64,000 nt of DNA from Anaerolineae bacterium. Lineage in GTDB: Bacteria > Chloroflexota > Anaerolineae > Anaerolineales > Anaerolineaceae. The translations under genes were made by a program, and so were the position numbers. The first letter of the stretch is position 1. Each line of letters starts with the position of its first letter. The stretch is taken from contig JABLWW010000016.1 of the NCBI GenBank assembly GCA_013178295.1, positions 1-64,000 on the forward strand, read 5' to 3'. Below the pieces are notes generated by a model, which saw only the letters and a program-made list of their open reading frames with translations, searched no databases and was not told where the DNA came from. Below, piece by piece: positions 29,449-36,963 of the stretch.

Positions 29449-30167
29449 TCTTGAATATCTGGTTTTATCTGACGCTTGCGTTTCTTCTGATCAATTTGTG
29501 TGCTTATGCGTTGCGTCAGGCGCAGCCAGATAGGGGCTGGCAGCGCCTGATTGTCTTCACCAAACCGCTGACGCTGCTGATGCTGATCATCTGGTCGTGG
29601 ACGGCAGGTGATTTTTGGCAGGGCAGGATGATGTGGTTTGGTGTTGCCCTGCTCTTCTCGTTGTTAGGCGATATCTGTCTGCTTTTTCCGGCGCGCTGGT
29701 TTATGACAGGGTTGTTTGCGTTTTTGTTGACCCATGTCTGCTATTTGCTGGCTTTCAATCAGGATATTTGGTGGACGGATTTGCGCTGGACTTTTTCGGC
29801 ATCTTTCTCCAACCTGTTATTGCTTTCGAGCGCTGCCCTGCTGGCGGGTTTTGTGCTTGGAAAGATTGATAGCAGTGTAAGCCGAACCCGCCGCGATACC
29901 CGACTGAGGGTAACGCTTCTCGCATACAGCCTGGTTTTAACCTTGATGCTGCTTTCGGCAGTTTCAACGCGGGCACGAGCGGATTGGCCATTACAGGCAT
30001 CCTGGCTGGTGTCGCTTGGTGCCGGGCTTTTTTTTGCTTCGGATATTCTGCTGGCGTATAACCGCTTTGTCCGCCCGCTGAAGTGGGGTAATGTGTGGGT
30101 AATTGGTTTGTATCATGTGGGGCAGGTGTTTCTGGTACTTGGCGCGCTTATTTTTTCAGGGGCTTAA
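29445..30167 (+). CDS. YhhN family membrane protein (lysoplasmalogenase-like)
   Basis: 240 aa with about eight transmembrane helices. FTKPLTLLMLI and the motif LFSLLGDICLLFP, plus the later SDILLAYNRF, are typical of YhhN/TMEM86, a family with lysoplasmalogenase members. Activity in bacteria like this is not established. It overlaps era by 4 nt and its 3' end overlaps the convergent YitT gene by 20 bp. Confidence 0.82.
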   Translation: MILNIWFYLTLAFLLINLCAYALRQAQPDRGWQRLIVFTKPLTLLMLIIWSWTAGDFWQGRMMWFGVALLFSLLGDICLLFPARWFMTGLFAFLLTHVCYLLAFNQDIWWTDLRWTFSASFSNLLLLSSAALLAGFVLGKIDSSVSRTRRDTRLRVTLLAYSLVLTLMLLSAVSTRARADWPLQASWLVSLGAGLFFASDILLAYNRFVRPLKWGNVWVIGLYHVGQVFLVLGALIFSGA

Positions 30168-31020
30168 ATCCCTCACCAAATGCCTCATGTGCTTGCCCAA
30201 TGACCATAAACGCTCCCGGGTCAGTCTCGCTGACCAGCGTTTTGAGTGGGTTGACCTCATCGCGGGTGATGACAATATACAGTACCGGGCGCGCTGCACC
30301 TGTATACGCACCGGTGCCAGGCAGGATAGTCACCCCCCGCTCCAGCGTGTCCATGACCTTTTGGGCGATTTCCTGTGGTTGGCTGGTGATAATCAGGGCA
30401 GTTCGAAAGGCTCCTGATCCCTCAGAAACCATTTCGGCCGCCAACCCACTCACATAAATTACCACAAGCCCATACAGACCGCGATCCCAGCCAAAGAAGT
30501 AGCCGCTGAGCAGTACAATGAGAGCGTCGGCAATCAAGTAAGCCTGCGAAATGGAAATACCCAGTTTATGGTTGAGGACGCGGCAGAGGATATCAGTGCC
30601 GCCGCTGGTGCCCTGTCCGCGGTAGACCAATCCCAGCCCAATTCCCAAGATGACACCCCCGTACAAGGCGTCCAGAACCAGGTCGGTCGTTAACCCTTGC
30701 TGGGGAACAACGAGAAGCAGCATGTCCGTAAACACGGAGAACGAGACGATTGAAACGATGGTACGGATGGCAAAACGATGTCCTCCCAGATAGCGCCAGC
30801 CAAGCAGAAAAAGCGGCAGGTTACCAGCAAAGGTCAAAACCCCTACCGGCAATCCTGCCAGATGATTGACGATTTGCGCCGCGCCGCTAACGCCCCCACT
30901 GGTGAGCAAGGCCGGGATGAGAAACAGACGCATGCTCAATGCCTGTATCAGAGATCCAAATAGAATAAAGGCGTACTGACGTATACCTTTCCAAGGGATA
31001 TTGCGAGAGGCGTTGACCAT
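30148..31020 (-). CDS. YitT family membrane protein
   Basis: 290 aa. The N-terminal ~200 residues form five or six membrane helices of the YitT type (ALSMRLFLIPALLTSGGVSG, VYRGQGTSGGTDILCRVLNH). The C-terminal ~80 residues are a DUF2179 domain (ALIITSQPQEIAQKVMDTLE and later VLYIVITRDEVNPLKTLV). Transport function is suspected for the family but the substrate is unknown. The frame runs open to 31248, but the ATG at 31020, 2 nt after the upstream stop, begins the conserved part. Confidence 0.87.
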   Translation of the reverse strand: MVNASRNIPWKGIRQYAFILFGSLIQALSMRLFLIPALLTSGGVSGAAQIVNHLAGLPVGVLTFAGNLPLFLLGWRYLGGHRFAIRTIVSIVSFSVFTDMLLLVVPQQGLTTDLVLDALYGGVILGIGLGLVYRGQGTSGGTDILCRVLNHKLGISISQAYLIADALIVLLSGYFFGWDRGLYGLVVIYVSGLAAEMVSEGSGAFRTALIITSQPQEIAQKVMDTLERGVTILPGTGAYTGAARPVLYIVITRDEVNPLKTLVSETDPGAFMVIGQAHEAFGEGFKPLKK

Positions 31021-31022
31021 GT

Positions 31023-31922
31023 TTATCTCAGTCTGGCGCCGCATGAGCGGCAAAACAAATCGCCTGGCAGGGCGCGCTTTCCGCACAGATGGCAAAATGA
31101 TGCCGTTGTGCTGCTGGTTTGCGACGCTTTCTTTTCCAGAAGGGCATCGTTCTGCTGGCGCTTGGGATGAAGTTTCGTTTTTTCTGTGCGGAAATACCAC
31201 AGGAAACTGGAGAGAATTAAAACCAACCCGATGACAGCCATCAGCCATGGCAGGAGAGAGTTTGTGTTAATTGGGTTGGGGATAGGTTGATTGATAGGCT
31301 GGATTGGTTGCACGGGTTGTAGATTTGAGCTGAGTGTGTTGTCTGGCTTCTGATAACTGAGCTGGATGGTGAGAGGCTTGCCTTTCTCGATTGAGCCAAA
31401 AAGCGCCATGTAGTATTTCAACCCGTCTTGTTCGGTCTTTCCGCTGCCCAGATCGGGCTGGATGTGCATCCGGGATGCATTGACTGGCTGCTGCACCCGC
31501 ATGGCAAGCGTGTGGACGGCATAATCACCAGGCCATTGGTATTCGAATGTGCGCTGGACGTTATCTTTAATCAGGCGCGGGTCGTAATATTCAAGCTGGA
31601 TGGTGGGCGAGGGGGTGGTGAAAGAGACTTCCAGCCAGTCACCAGAACGGTTGATGGTGTAATCCAGGTTGTAAAGACGGTTATCTGTATCCTGCATGGC
31701 GAGGTTGAAAGGCGCGCCGGATGCCTGGGGAATGCGCAGCTTCATCTTGGCAGGCAGGGGTGTGCTTTCCGCAAGGGATAAACGGTAAATGATAAGCACT
31801 TCCTGACGGTCGTACTCAGGCCAGATGTCAATTTGCAGGTGCTCGATGGTCAGGTTATCCTGAGCGGATAATCCTGCCAGAGGGATGAACGCGAGCGTCA
31901 GAAAAAGAAACAAAGCGCGCAT
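31023..31922 (-). CDS. Exported membrane protein with C-terminal zinc ribbon
   Basis: 299 aa. Cleavable signal peptide (MRALFLFLTLAFIPLAGLSA), a ~190-residue beta-rich domain (IDIWPEYDRQEVLIIYRLSL and later QLSYQKPDNTL), one transmembrane helix (LLPWLMAVIGLVLILSSFLW), and a cytoplasmic zinc ribbon CHLCGK..CRSCGA. Start 31922 chosen because it begins the signal peptide; the frame is open to 31967. Function unknown. It ends 2 nt before the YitT start. Confidence 0.72.
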   Translation of the reverse strand: MRALFLFLTLAFIPLAGLSAQDNLTIEHLQIDIWPEYDRQEVLIIYRLSLAESTPLPAKMKLRIPQASGAPFNLAMQDTDNRLYNLDYTINRSGDWLEVSFTTPSPTIQLEYYDPRLIKDNVQRTFEYQWPGDYAVHTLAMRVQQPVNASRMHIQPDLGSGKTEQDGLKYYMALFGSIEKGKPLTIQLSYQKPDNTLSSNLQPVQPIQPINQPIPNPINTNSLLPWLMAVIGLVLILSSFLWYFRTEKTKLHPKRQQNDALLEKKASQTSSTTASFCHLCGKRALPGDLFCRSCGARLR

Positions 31923-31973
31923 TTTACTGTTCCGTGAGTATACTACAGAGAGCATGTCGTCTGACAAGATATA

Positions 31974-31997
31974 AACCTGGGCGGCGTGTACCAGGTT
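31974..31997 (-). terminator. Possible weak terminator after rpoD
   Basis: AACCTGG and CCAGGTT form a 7-bp stem with a 10-nt loop, followed on the - strand by the T/A-rich stretch TATATCTTG. It lies between rpoD and the zinc-ribbon gene. Confidence 0.4.
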
Positions 31998-32021
31998 CGG
32001 GTTGGAGAAATTGTTTGGGGA

Positions 32022-33218
32022 TTACAGGTATTCTTTGAGCTGGCGGGAACGGCGGGGATGGCGTAAGCGCCTGAGGGCTTTGGTTTCGATTTGGCGGATG
32101 CGTTCGCGGGTCAAACCGAATTTTTGCCCCACCTCTTCCAATGTGTATGTATGTCCGTTTTCAAGCCCAAAACGCAGGCGCAGAATGCGCGCTTCGCGGG
32201 GGGGCAATGTGTCCAGGACTTCTTCGATTTTCTCGCTGAGCAATTTGCTGTAAGTGGATTGCATGGGCGTGGGCGAGCTTTCGTCCTCGATGAACATCCC
32301 CAGTTCCGAATCTTCGTCATCATCATTGAGAGGACTTTCCAGTGAGAGGGGCAGCCATGAAACGCGCAGCATCCAGTTCACCTTGCTGCAGGGGATGTTG
32401 AGTTCTTCTGCCAGTTCCTCGGAGTTTGGCATACGCCCAAGCCTCTGTTCCATCTCATGGCATGTGCGGTACAAACCGCGGATGCGGTCAACCATGTGAA
32501 CGGGCACGCGTATGGTCCGCCCTTGATCGGCAATGGCGCGGGTGATGGTCTGACGTATCCACCAGGTGGCGTATGTGGAGAAGCGAAAGCCGCGCTGGTA
32601 CTCGTATTTTTCTACCGCTTTCATCAAGCCAAGATTGCCTTCCTGGATTAAATCCAGGAAAGGAACACCACGCCCGATGTAACGCTTGGCAATGCTGACA
32701 ACCAAACGCGTGTTAGCTTTGATCAGATGTTCGCGTGCCAGTGTGCCACTGTTGATAATTCCTTCTAGCTCTTTGCGGCGTTGCTTTTTGCAGCCGCCGT
32801 TGAGCTTGCTCAATTCTTCTTTGGCTTTTTTTGCTTCCTCAATACGTCTGGCAAGTTCAAATTCCTCTTCCATGTTCAACAGCGGGACGAGTGACATCTC
32901 TTTGAGATAAAGGGTAATGACATCGTCGCTGGCGGACGAATCCAGTGATACGTTGGGGTCAAGGTCAGAGATGGGCAAGGTTTCATCGTCCCTGCCAACT
33001 TCGATGGCTTCCTGGTCGAGGATATCAACACCGCGGCGGCGCAGGGTAAGGAGGATGGCTTCCAGGTGTTCGGCGTCTCTACTGACCTCTGGATAGATTT
33101 CAATCAGGTCATCCGTGGTCAGATATCCCTGCACATCTGCCTTATCCAGTAACATCCGTATAGAGCTTAGTTTCCTTTTGTGTCTTCCAGGGTCAGCCAA
33201 GGCTTCTTCACCTCCCAT
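32022..33218 (-). CDS. rpoD: Primary RNA polymerase sigma factor RpoD/SigA
   Basis: 398 aa. An N-terminal region 1.1-like segment ([20 protein letters not shown]), region 1.2 ([20 protein letters not shown]), region 2 with the canonical [20 protein letters not shown], region 3, and region 4 with [20 protein letters not shown]. The recognition helices match the housekeeping consensus more closely than the paralogue at 10609-12231. The frame opens at ATG 33218, but GGAGGT lies inside it 9 nt before TTG 33200, which may be the true start. Probably transcribed with the DUF177 gene from the promoter at 33778-33806. Confidence 0.94.
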   Translation of the reverse strand: MGGEEALADPGRHKRKLSSIRMLLDKADVQGYLTTDDLIEIYPEVSRDAEHLEAILLTLRRRGVDILDQEAIEVGRDDETLPISDLDPNVSLDSSASDDVITLYLKEMSLVPLLNMEEEFELARRIEEAKKAKEELSKLNGGCKKQRRKELEGIINSGTLAREHLIKANTRLVVSIAKRYIGRGVPFLDLIQEGNLGLMKAVEKYEYQRGFRFSTYATWWIRQTITRAIADQGRTIRVPVHMVDRIRGLYRTCHEMEQRLGRMPNSEELAEELNIPCSKVNWMLRVSWLPLSLESPLNDDDEDSELGMFIEDESSPTPMQSTYSKLLSEKIEEVLDTLPPREARILRLRFGLENGHTYTLEEVGQKFGLTRERIRQIETKALRRLRHPRRSRQLKEYL

Positions 33219-33240
33219 CTTGAGGGAATAACTGCACCAC

Positions 33241-33762
33241 TTAATCTGGTCTCACAAGCACGTGCTCGCATTGGGTTTCGTTCAGGTTCGCACCACATTC
33301 GATACACAGCCCTTTGCAATTGGGCTGACAAAGGGGTTTGATGGGAACTTCCAGCAGCATATATTCACGTACCAGGGGTGAAAAATCAATTTTCCAATCA
33401 CCAGGTATGATCAGACCTGAGTCTGAAATGGGTTTGTTCCGAAAGGCATATAATTCGCTGAAATGGATATGCAGGGATTGTTGATATTCCGAAAGGCATC
33501 GAACACATTCCATGACGAGGAAAGCGCTAAACTCTCCCTGGGCAAGCAACCCCTGGGGGGTGCGCCCTAACCTTAATGTTCCCGAAAAGCCGATGAGAGT
33601 CAGATCATTAGAAAAGGACAGGTCTTGGGTTTCAAAGTGGATGTCGCGTGTTGTGCCAACAGGTTGATTGAGTAAAAACCCAACATTGATGCGCAACAGG
33701 TTCTGATGAGGGGCGTTCACAGTGTAGGATTGCAGTGAGAAAAGGTATATAATTGAAGGCAC
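33241..33762 (-). CDS. DUF177 (YceD) family protein
   Basis: 173 aa. Family signature: [20 protein letters not shown], the CVRCLSEY cysteine pair, and the C-terminal ribbon [17 protein letters not shown]. YceD/DUF177 genes usually sit before rpmF (ribosomal protein L32) and act in 23S/ribosome-related functions; here rpmF is absent and rpoD follows. The start is uncertain: GTG 33762 leaves only an ~8-nt leader from the predicted promoter, GTG 33720 is an alternative. Neither has a Shine-Dalgarno. Confidence 0.82.
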   Translation of the reverse strand: MPSIIYLFSLQSYTVNAPHQNLLRINVGFLLNQPVGTTRDIHFETQDLSFSNDLTLIGFSGTLRLGRTPQGLLAQGEFSAFLVMECVRCLSEYQQSLHIHFSELYAFRNKPISDSGLIIPGDWKIDFSPLVREYMLLEVPIKPLCQPNCKGLCIECGANLNETQCEHVLVRPD

Positions 33763-33777
33763 GTATATATATACGAA

Positions 33778-33806
33778 ATTATAGCATGTTGAATCGTTAA
33801 AGTCAA
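33778..33806 (-). promoter_or_regulatory. Strong sigma-70 promoter for DUF177-rpoD
   Basis: On the - strand: TTGACT (33806-33801), 17-bp spacer, perfect TATAAT (33783-33778). The predicted start near 33770 falls in the palindrome CGTATATATATACG (33762-33775), a possible protein-binding site. Confidence 0.75.
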
Positions 33807-33834
33807 TATAAATTTATATTTATCATAATAATCA

Positions 33835-34437
33835 ATGAAAATACTTTTGGGTACGAATAATGATGGTAAACTGCGCGAGATGCGCGCTATCCTTGCGTCA
33901 CTTCCCGCCGAACTGGTCTCCCCTGCGGAACTTGGTTTGGATATCTATGTTGAGGAGGAGGGAAGCACGTATTCCGAGAATGCCACGCTCAAGGCGGGCG
34001 CTTATAGCCGGGCGAGCGGGTTAATTACGCTGGCGGACGATTCGGGCCTGGCGGTTGATTGCCTGCGGGGTGAGCCGGGAGTTTATTCCAAACGCTATCT
34101 GCCCAGACCAGATGCGACGGATGCTGAACGGCGGGCATATTTGCTGCAAAAGTTGAGCGACAAGCCGCGTCCGTGGCGGGCGCATTTTCACTGCACGGTG
34201 GCTGTGGTGGTGCCTGGTGGTACGGTAAGACTTTTTGACGGTGATTGCTTTGGCGAAGTTATTCCTGAAGAGCGGGGGCAGAATGGCTTTGGGTATGACC
34301 CGATCTTTTTGTTGAGGGATATTAATCGCACGATGGCTGAACTCAGTATGGAGGAGAAAAACCATGTCAGCCATCGTGCACGTGCCCTAAGGGCAGCTTA
34401 CCCGGCACTTGTGCGCTTGATTGATGAAGGTAGCTGA
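33835..34437 (+). CDS. rdgB: XTP/dITP diphosphatase (RdgB/HAM1)
   Basis: 200 aa. Hydrolyses non-canonical purine nucleotides (dITP, XTP) to protect DNA and RNA. Typical features: start LLGTNNDGKLREMRAIL, the EEEGSTYSENATLKA segment, LADDSGLAVDCLRGEPGVYS and the C-terminal ELSMEEKNHVSHRARAL. No Shine-Dalgarno precedes the ATG; TATCAT (33821-33826) lies 8 nt upstream, suggesting a leaderless message. Divergent from DUF177-rpoD. Confidence 0.95.
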   Translation: MKILLGTNNDGKLREMRAILASLPAELVSPAELGLDIYVEEEGSTYSENATLKAGAYSRASGLITLADDSGLAVDCLRGEPGVYSKRYLPRPDATDAERRAYLLQKLSDKPRPWRAHFHCTVAVVVPGGTVRLFDGDCFGEVIPEERGQNGFGYDPIFLLRDINRTMAELSMEEKNHVSHRARALRAAYPALVRLIDEGS

Positions 34438-34500
34438 ACGTCTGGGTTTGTGAAAAATGTTGAAAGGCGTTGGGTTTTTACGTGCCTGCCGGGGTGCGTC

Positions 34501-34529
34501 TTGACAACCATACAAAGATTCCATATAAA
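34501..34529 (+). promoter_or_regulatory. Predicted promoter of the inositol-phosphate synthase gene
   Basis: TTGACA (34501-34506), 17-bp spacer, TATAAA (34524-34529). The synthase Shine-Dalgarno and ATG follow ~30 nt downstream. No operator-like repeat is seen here, unlike at the transporter promoter. Confidence 0.7.
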
Positions 34530-34567
34530 TATTCCGGCAAAAACTTATTATTCAAAGGAGAATGCTT

Positions 34568-35659
34568 ATGAGCAAAGAACATACTGTACGCGTTGCCATC
34601 ATTGGCGTGGGGAACTGCGCCTCCTCCCTTGTCCAGGGCGTCCACTATTACCGTGACGCAAAGGATACCGACCGTGTCCCTGGCTTGATGCATGTCAATT
34701 TGGGAGGATACCACATCAGAGATATCCAGTTTTCGGCAGCATTTGATGTGGTGGATACCAAAGTGGGCAAAGATCTTTCAGAAGCCATTTTTGCGTTTCC
34801 CAATAATACCTATAAATTTGCAGATGTTCCGCGTTCAGGTGTGCGTGTGCATCGGGGGATGACGCATGATGGGCTGGGTAAATATCTCTCACAGATTGTT
34901 AAGAAAGCCCCTGGTCCAACGGATGATATTGTGAGCATATTGAAGGAAACCAAGACGGACGTGGTTGTCAGCTATCTGCCAGTGGGGTCGGAGATGGCGA
35001 CCAAGTGGTATGTCGAACAGGTTTTGGAAGCCGGTTGTGGTTTTGTCAATGCCATTCCTGTTTTTATTGCCAGTTCAGAGTACTGGTCGAAGCGGTTTGT
35101 GGATCGCAACTTGCCAATCATTGGCGATGATATCAAAAGTCAGGTGGGCGCTACCATCCTGCACCGTGTTCTCACCAGTCTGTTTGTTGACCGCGGCGTG
35201 CAGGTTGACCGTACCTATCAGTTGAATTTTGGCGGCAATACAGATTTCCTCAATATGCTGGAGCGCGAGCGCCTTGAATCTAAAAAGATATCCAAAACCG
35301 GAGCGGTAACCAGCATGTTGCCCTACCCACTGGCGGAGGAGAACGTGCATGTTGGCCCCAGTGATTATGTTCCCTGGTTGACGGACCGCAAGTGGTGCTA
35401 TATTCGGATGGAAGGCACCACGTTTGGCAATGTTCCACTCAACTTGGAAGCCAAGCTGGAAGTCTGGGATTCGCCGAACTCGGCAGGTGTCATTATTGAT
35501 GCAATCCGCTGTGTCAAACTGGCGCTTGACCGTGGGATTGGGGGACCCCTGTACGCCCCCTCGTCCTATTTTATGAAGACACCGCCAAAGCAGTACAGGG
35601 ATAACATGGCGCTTGAGTTGACAGAGGCGTTTATCCGCGGCGATGCACCGACAGCCTGA
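34568..35659 (+). CDS. ino1: myo-Inositol-1-phosphate synthase
   Basis: 363 aa, the short bacterial/archaeal form. It converts glucose 6-phosphate to 1L-myo-inositol 1-phosphate with NAD. Seen: NAD fold [20 protein letters not shown], then [57 protein letters not shown] and [12 protein letters not shown], all typical. ATG 34568 is chosen because AAGGAG lies 7 nt upstream; ATG 34562 is too close. It makes inositol while the genes just downstream import and degrade it, but it has a separate promoter. Confidence 0.94.
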   Translation: MSKEHTVRVAIIGVGNCASSLVQGVHYYRDAKDTDRVPGLMHVNLGGYHIRDIQFSAAFDVVDTKVGKDLSEAIFAFPNNTYKFADVPRSGVRVHRGMTHDGLGKYLSQIVKKAPGPTDDIVSILKETKTDVVVSYLPVGSEMATKWYVEQVLEAGCGFVNAIPVFIASSEYWSKRFVDRNLPIIGDDIKSQVGATILHRVLTSLFVDRGVQVDRTYQLNFGGNTDFLNMLERERLESKKISKTGAVTSMLPYPLAEENVHVGPSDYVPWLTDRKWCYIRMEGTTFGNVPLNLEAKLEVWDSPNSAGVIIDAIRCVKLALDRGIGGPLYAPSSYFMKTPPKQYRDNMALELTEAFIRGDAPTA

Positions 35660-35707
35660 TTAAAAGGCGATTTGTGGGGGATTGAGACTATTTTCAAAAA
35701 AAACTTC

Positions 35708-35736
35708 TTGACACAGGTCAATATTTATGCTACACT
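35708..35736 (+). promoter_or_regulatory. Promoter of the inositol transport/catabolism cluster
   Basis: Perfect -35 TTGACA (35708-35713), 17-bp spacer, TACACT (35731-35736). The predicted start (~35743) lies inside the inverted repeat at 35739-35760. Confidence 0.8.
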
Positions 35737-35738
35737 GG

Positions 35739-35760
35739 TTTATGCAAATGTTTGCATAAA
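35739..35760. promoter_or_regulatory. LacI-family-type operator over the transcription start
   Basis: TTTATGCAAA and TTTGCATAAA form a perfect 10-bp inverted repeat around a 2-nt centre. The core TGCAAA..TTTGCA resembles operators of LacI-family repressors. It covers the predicted start, so binding would block transcription. The likely protein is the LacI-type regulator at 45810-46859. A related core occurs at 41820-41833. Confidence 0.75.
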
Positions 35761-35816
35761 CGATGTTGATATTTCCCAAAAAGTTCTTCAAAATCGCATA
35801 TCGCTGAGGTGATTTT

Positions 35817-36818
35817 ATGGGGTTGTTGGCAGATAAATGGTCAGAAGCTCGTCATCGCTTGTCCTATTTCCCTGAAGCTGTTGCGCTTTTAAGCTTTTTT
35901 CTCCTTTTTGTCTTTTTCTATATTGCCGCGCCCAATTTTCTGACTGCCATGTCCATCGGCAATATCTTGACGTTTGGCAGTATCACGGGCATTGTTACCA
36001 TCGGGGTGGCGATGCTGATGATCTGTGGGGAATTTGATCTTTCGGTAGGCTCGAATTTTGCTTGTGCCAGCTATGTGTTGGCGCTGACATTGATTGCCGG
36101 GTGGCCGGTGTGGATATCCATTCCGCTGGCGTTGCTGGTCAGCTCGCTCCTAGGGCTTCTGAATGGTGTGATTGTAACCCGTACGCAGATACCCTCGTTT
36201 ATTGCCACGCTGGGTACCATGCTGGCGTATCGTGGGATTGTGCGTGCCATTGGCAAGGGTGATTTTGCCACCTATAAAGGCGAGCCTATTCCCCTTTTTA
36301 GTTACTTGAACGGGGATTTTGTGCTGCTCAACAAGTTTTTTGGAACAACGTCAAATTTTCGCGTCTCCCTCATCTGGTTTATCCTTGTTGCCATTATCGC
36401 TTCACTGGTGCTGATGCGTACTCGTTTTGGCAATTGGGTCTTTGCCACCGGCGGGGCGCCGGAAGCTGCTAGTGCTCAGGGGGTGGATGTCAAGATGGTT
36501 AAGCTGGCTACTTTTACCATCACCGGCTTGTTGGCGGGTATTGCCAGCATTCTGCAATTTGCCTATCGCCTGAGTGTCGATCCCTTGCGCGGGGATGGGA
36601 TGGAGCTGATCGTTGTAGCAGCCAGTGTGATCGGGGGTGTGCGTCTCACAGGCGGCTATGGCACGATTTTTGGTGCGGTGATGGGGACGCTGCTTCTTCA
36701 GATGCTTGATCAGGGGTTGGTGTTGATGAAGATACCTATCCAGGTTTTTCAGGCAACAGCTGGACTAATCATTATTATCGCGGTGATCAGTAATACCTAT
36801 CTAGGTAAGGCTGATTAG
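35817..36818 (+). CDS. Sugar/inositol ABC transporter permease 1 (RbsC type)
   Basis: 333 aa, 8-10 membrane helices of the BPD_transp_2 family. The family signature is seen in GVAMLMICGEFDLSVGSNFA and GVRLTGGYGTIFGAVMGTLL. GAGGTG stands 5 nt before the ATG. First gene of the operator-controlled cluster; a second, related but diverged permease is at 39053-40051. The two probably form a heterodimeric channel. Confidence 0.93.
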   Translation: MGLLADKWSEARHRLSYFPEAVALLSFFLLFVFFYIAAPNFLTAMSIGNILTFGSITGIVTIGVAMLMICGEFDLSVGSNFACASYVLALTLIAGWPVWISIPLALLVSSLLGLLNGVIVTRTQIPSFIATLGTMLAYRGIVRAIGKGDFATYKGEPIPLFSYLNGDFVLLNKFFGTTSNFRVSLIWFILVAIIASLVLMRTRFGNWVFATGGAPEAASAQGVDVKMVKLATFTITGLLAGIASILQFAYRLSVDPLRGDGMELIVVAASVIGGVRLTGGYGTIFGAVMGTLLLQMLDQGLVLMKIPIQVFQATAGLIIIIAVISNTYLGKAD

Positions 36819-36963
36819 ATACAAAAGAATAAGCAGGCGATGTGGTAATGATTGGCGCTTGTGTAGTCAAGAAGGAGGTGGTTGCAGCGGATCAAAAGTT
36901 CTCCAGTGGACTGTAGTTAATTTGAACAATGAAATCTGTACTTGTGATGAAAAGGAGAGAATC

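Noticed and set aside
36819-36963. Riboswitch or tRNA in the gap before the binding protein
   Set aside because: No cloverleaf, conserved riboswitch core or terminator is visible; only the Shine-Dalgarno for the lipoprotein can be supported.
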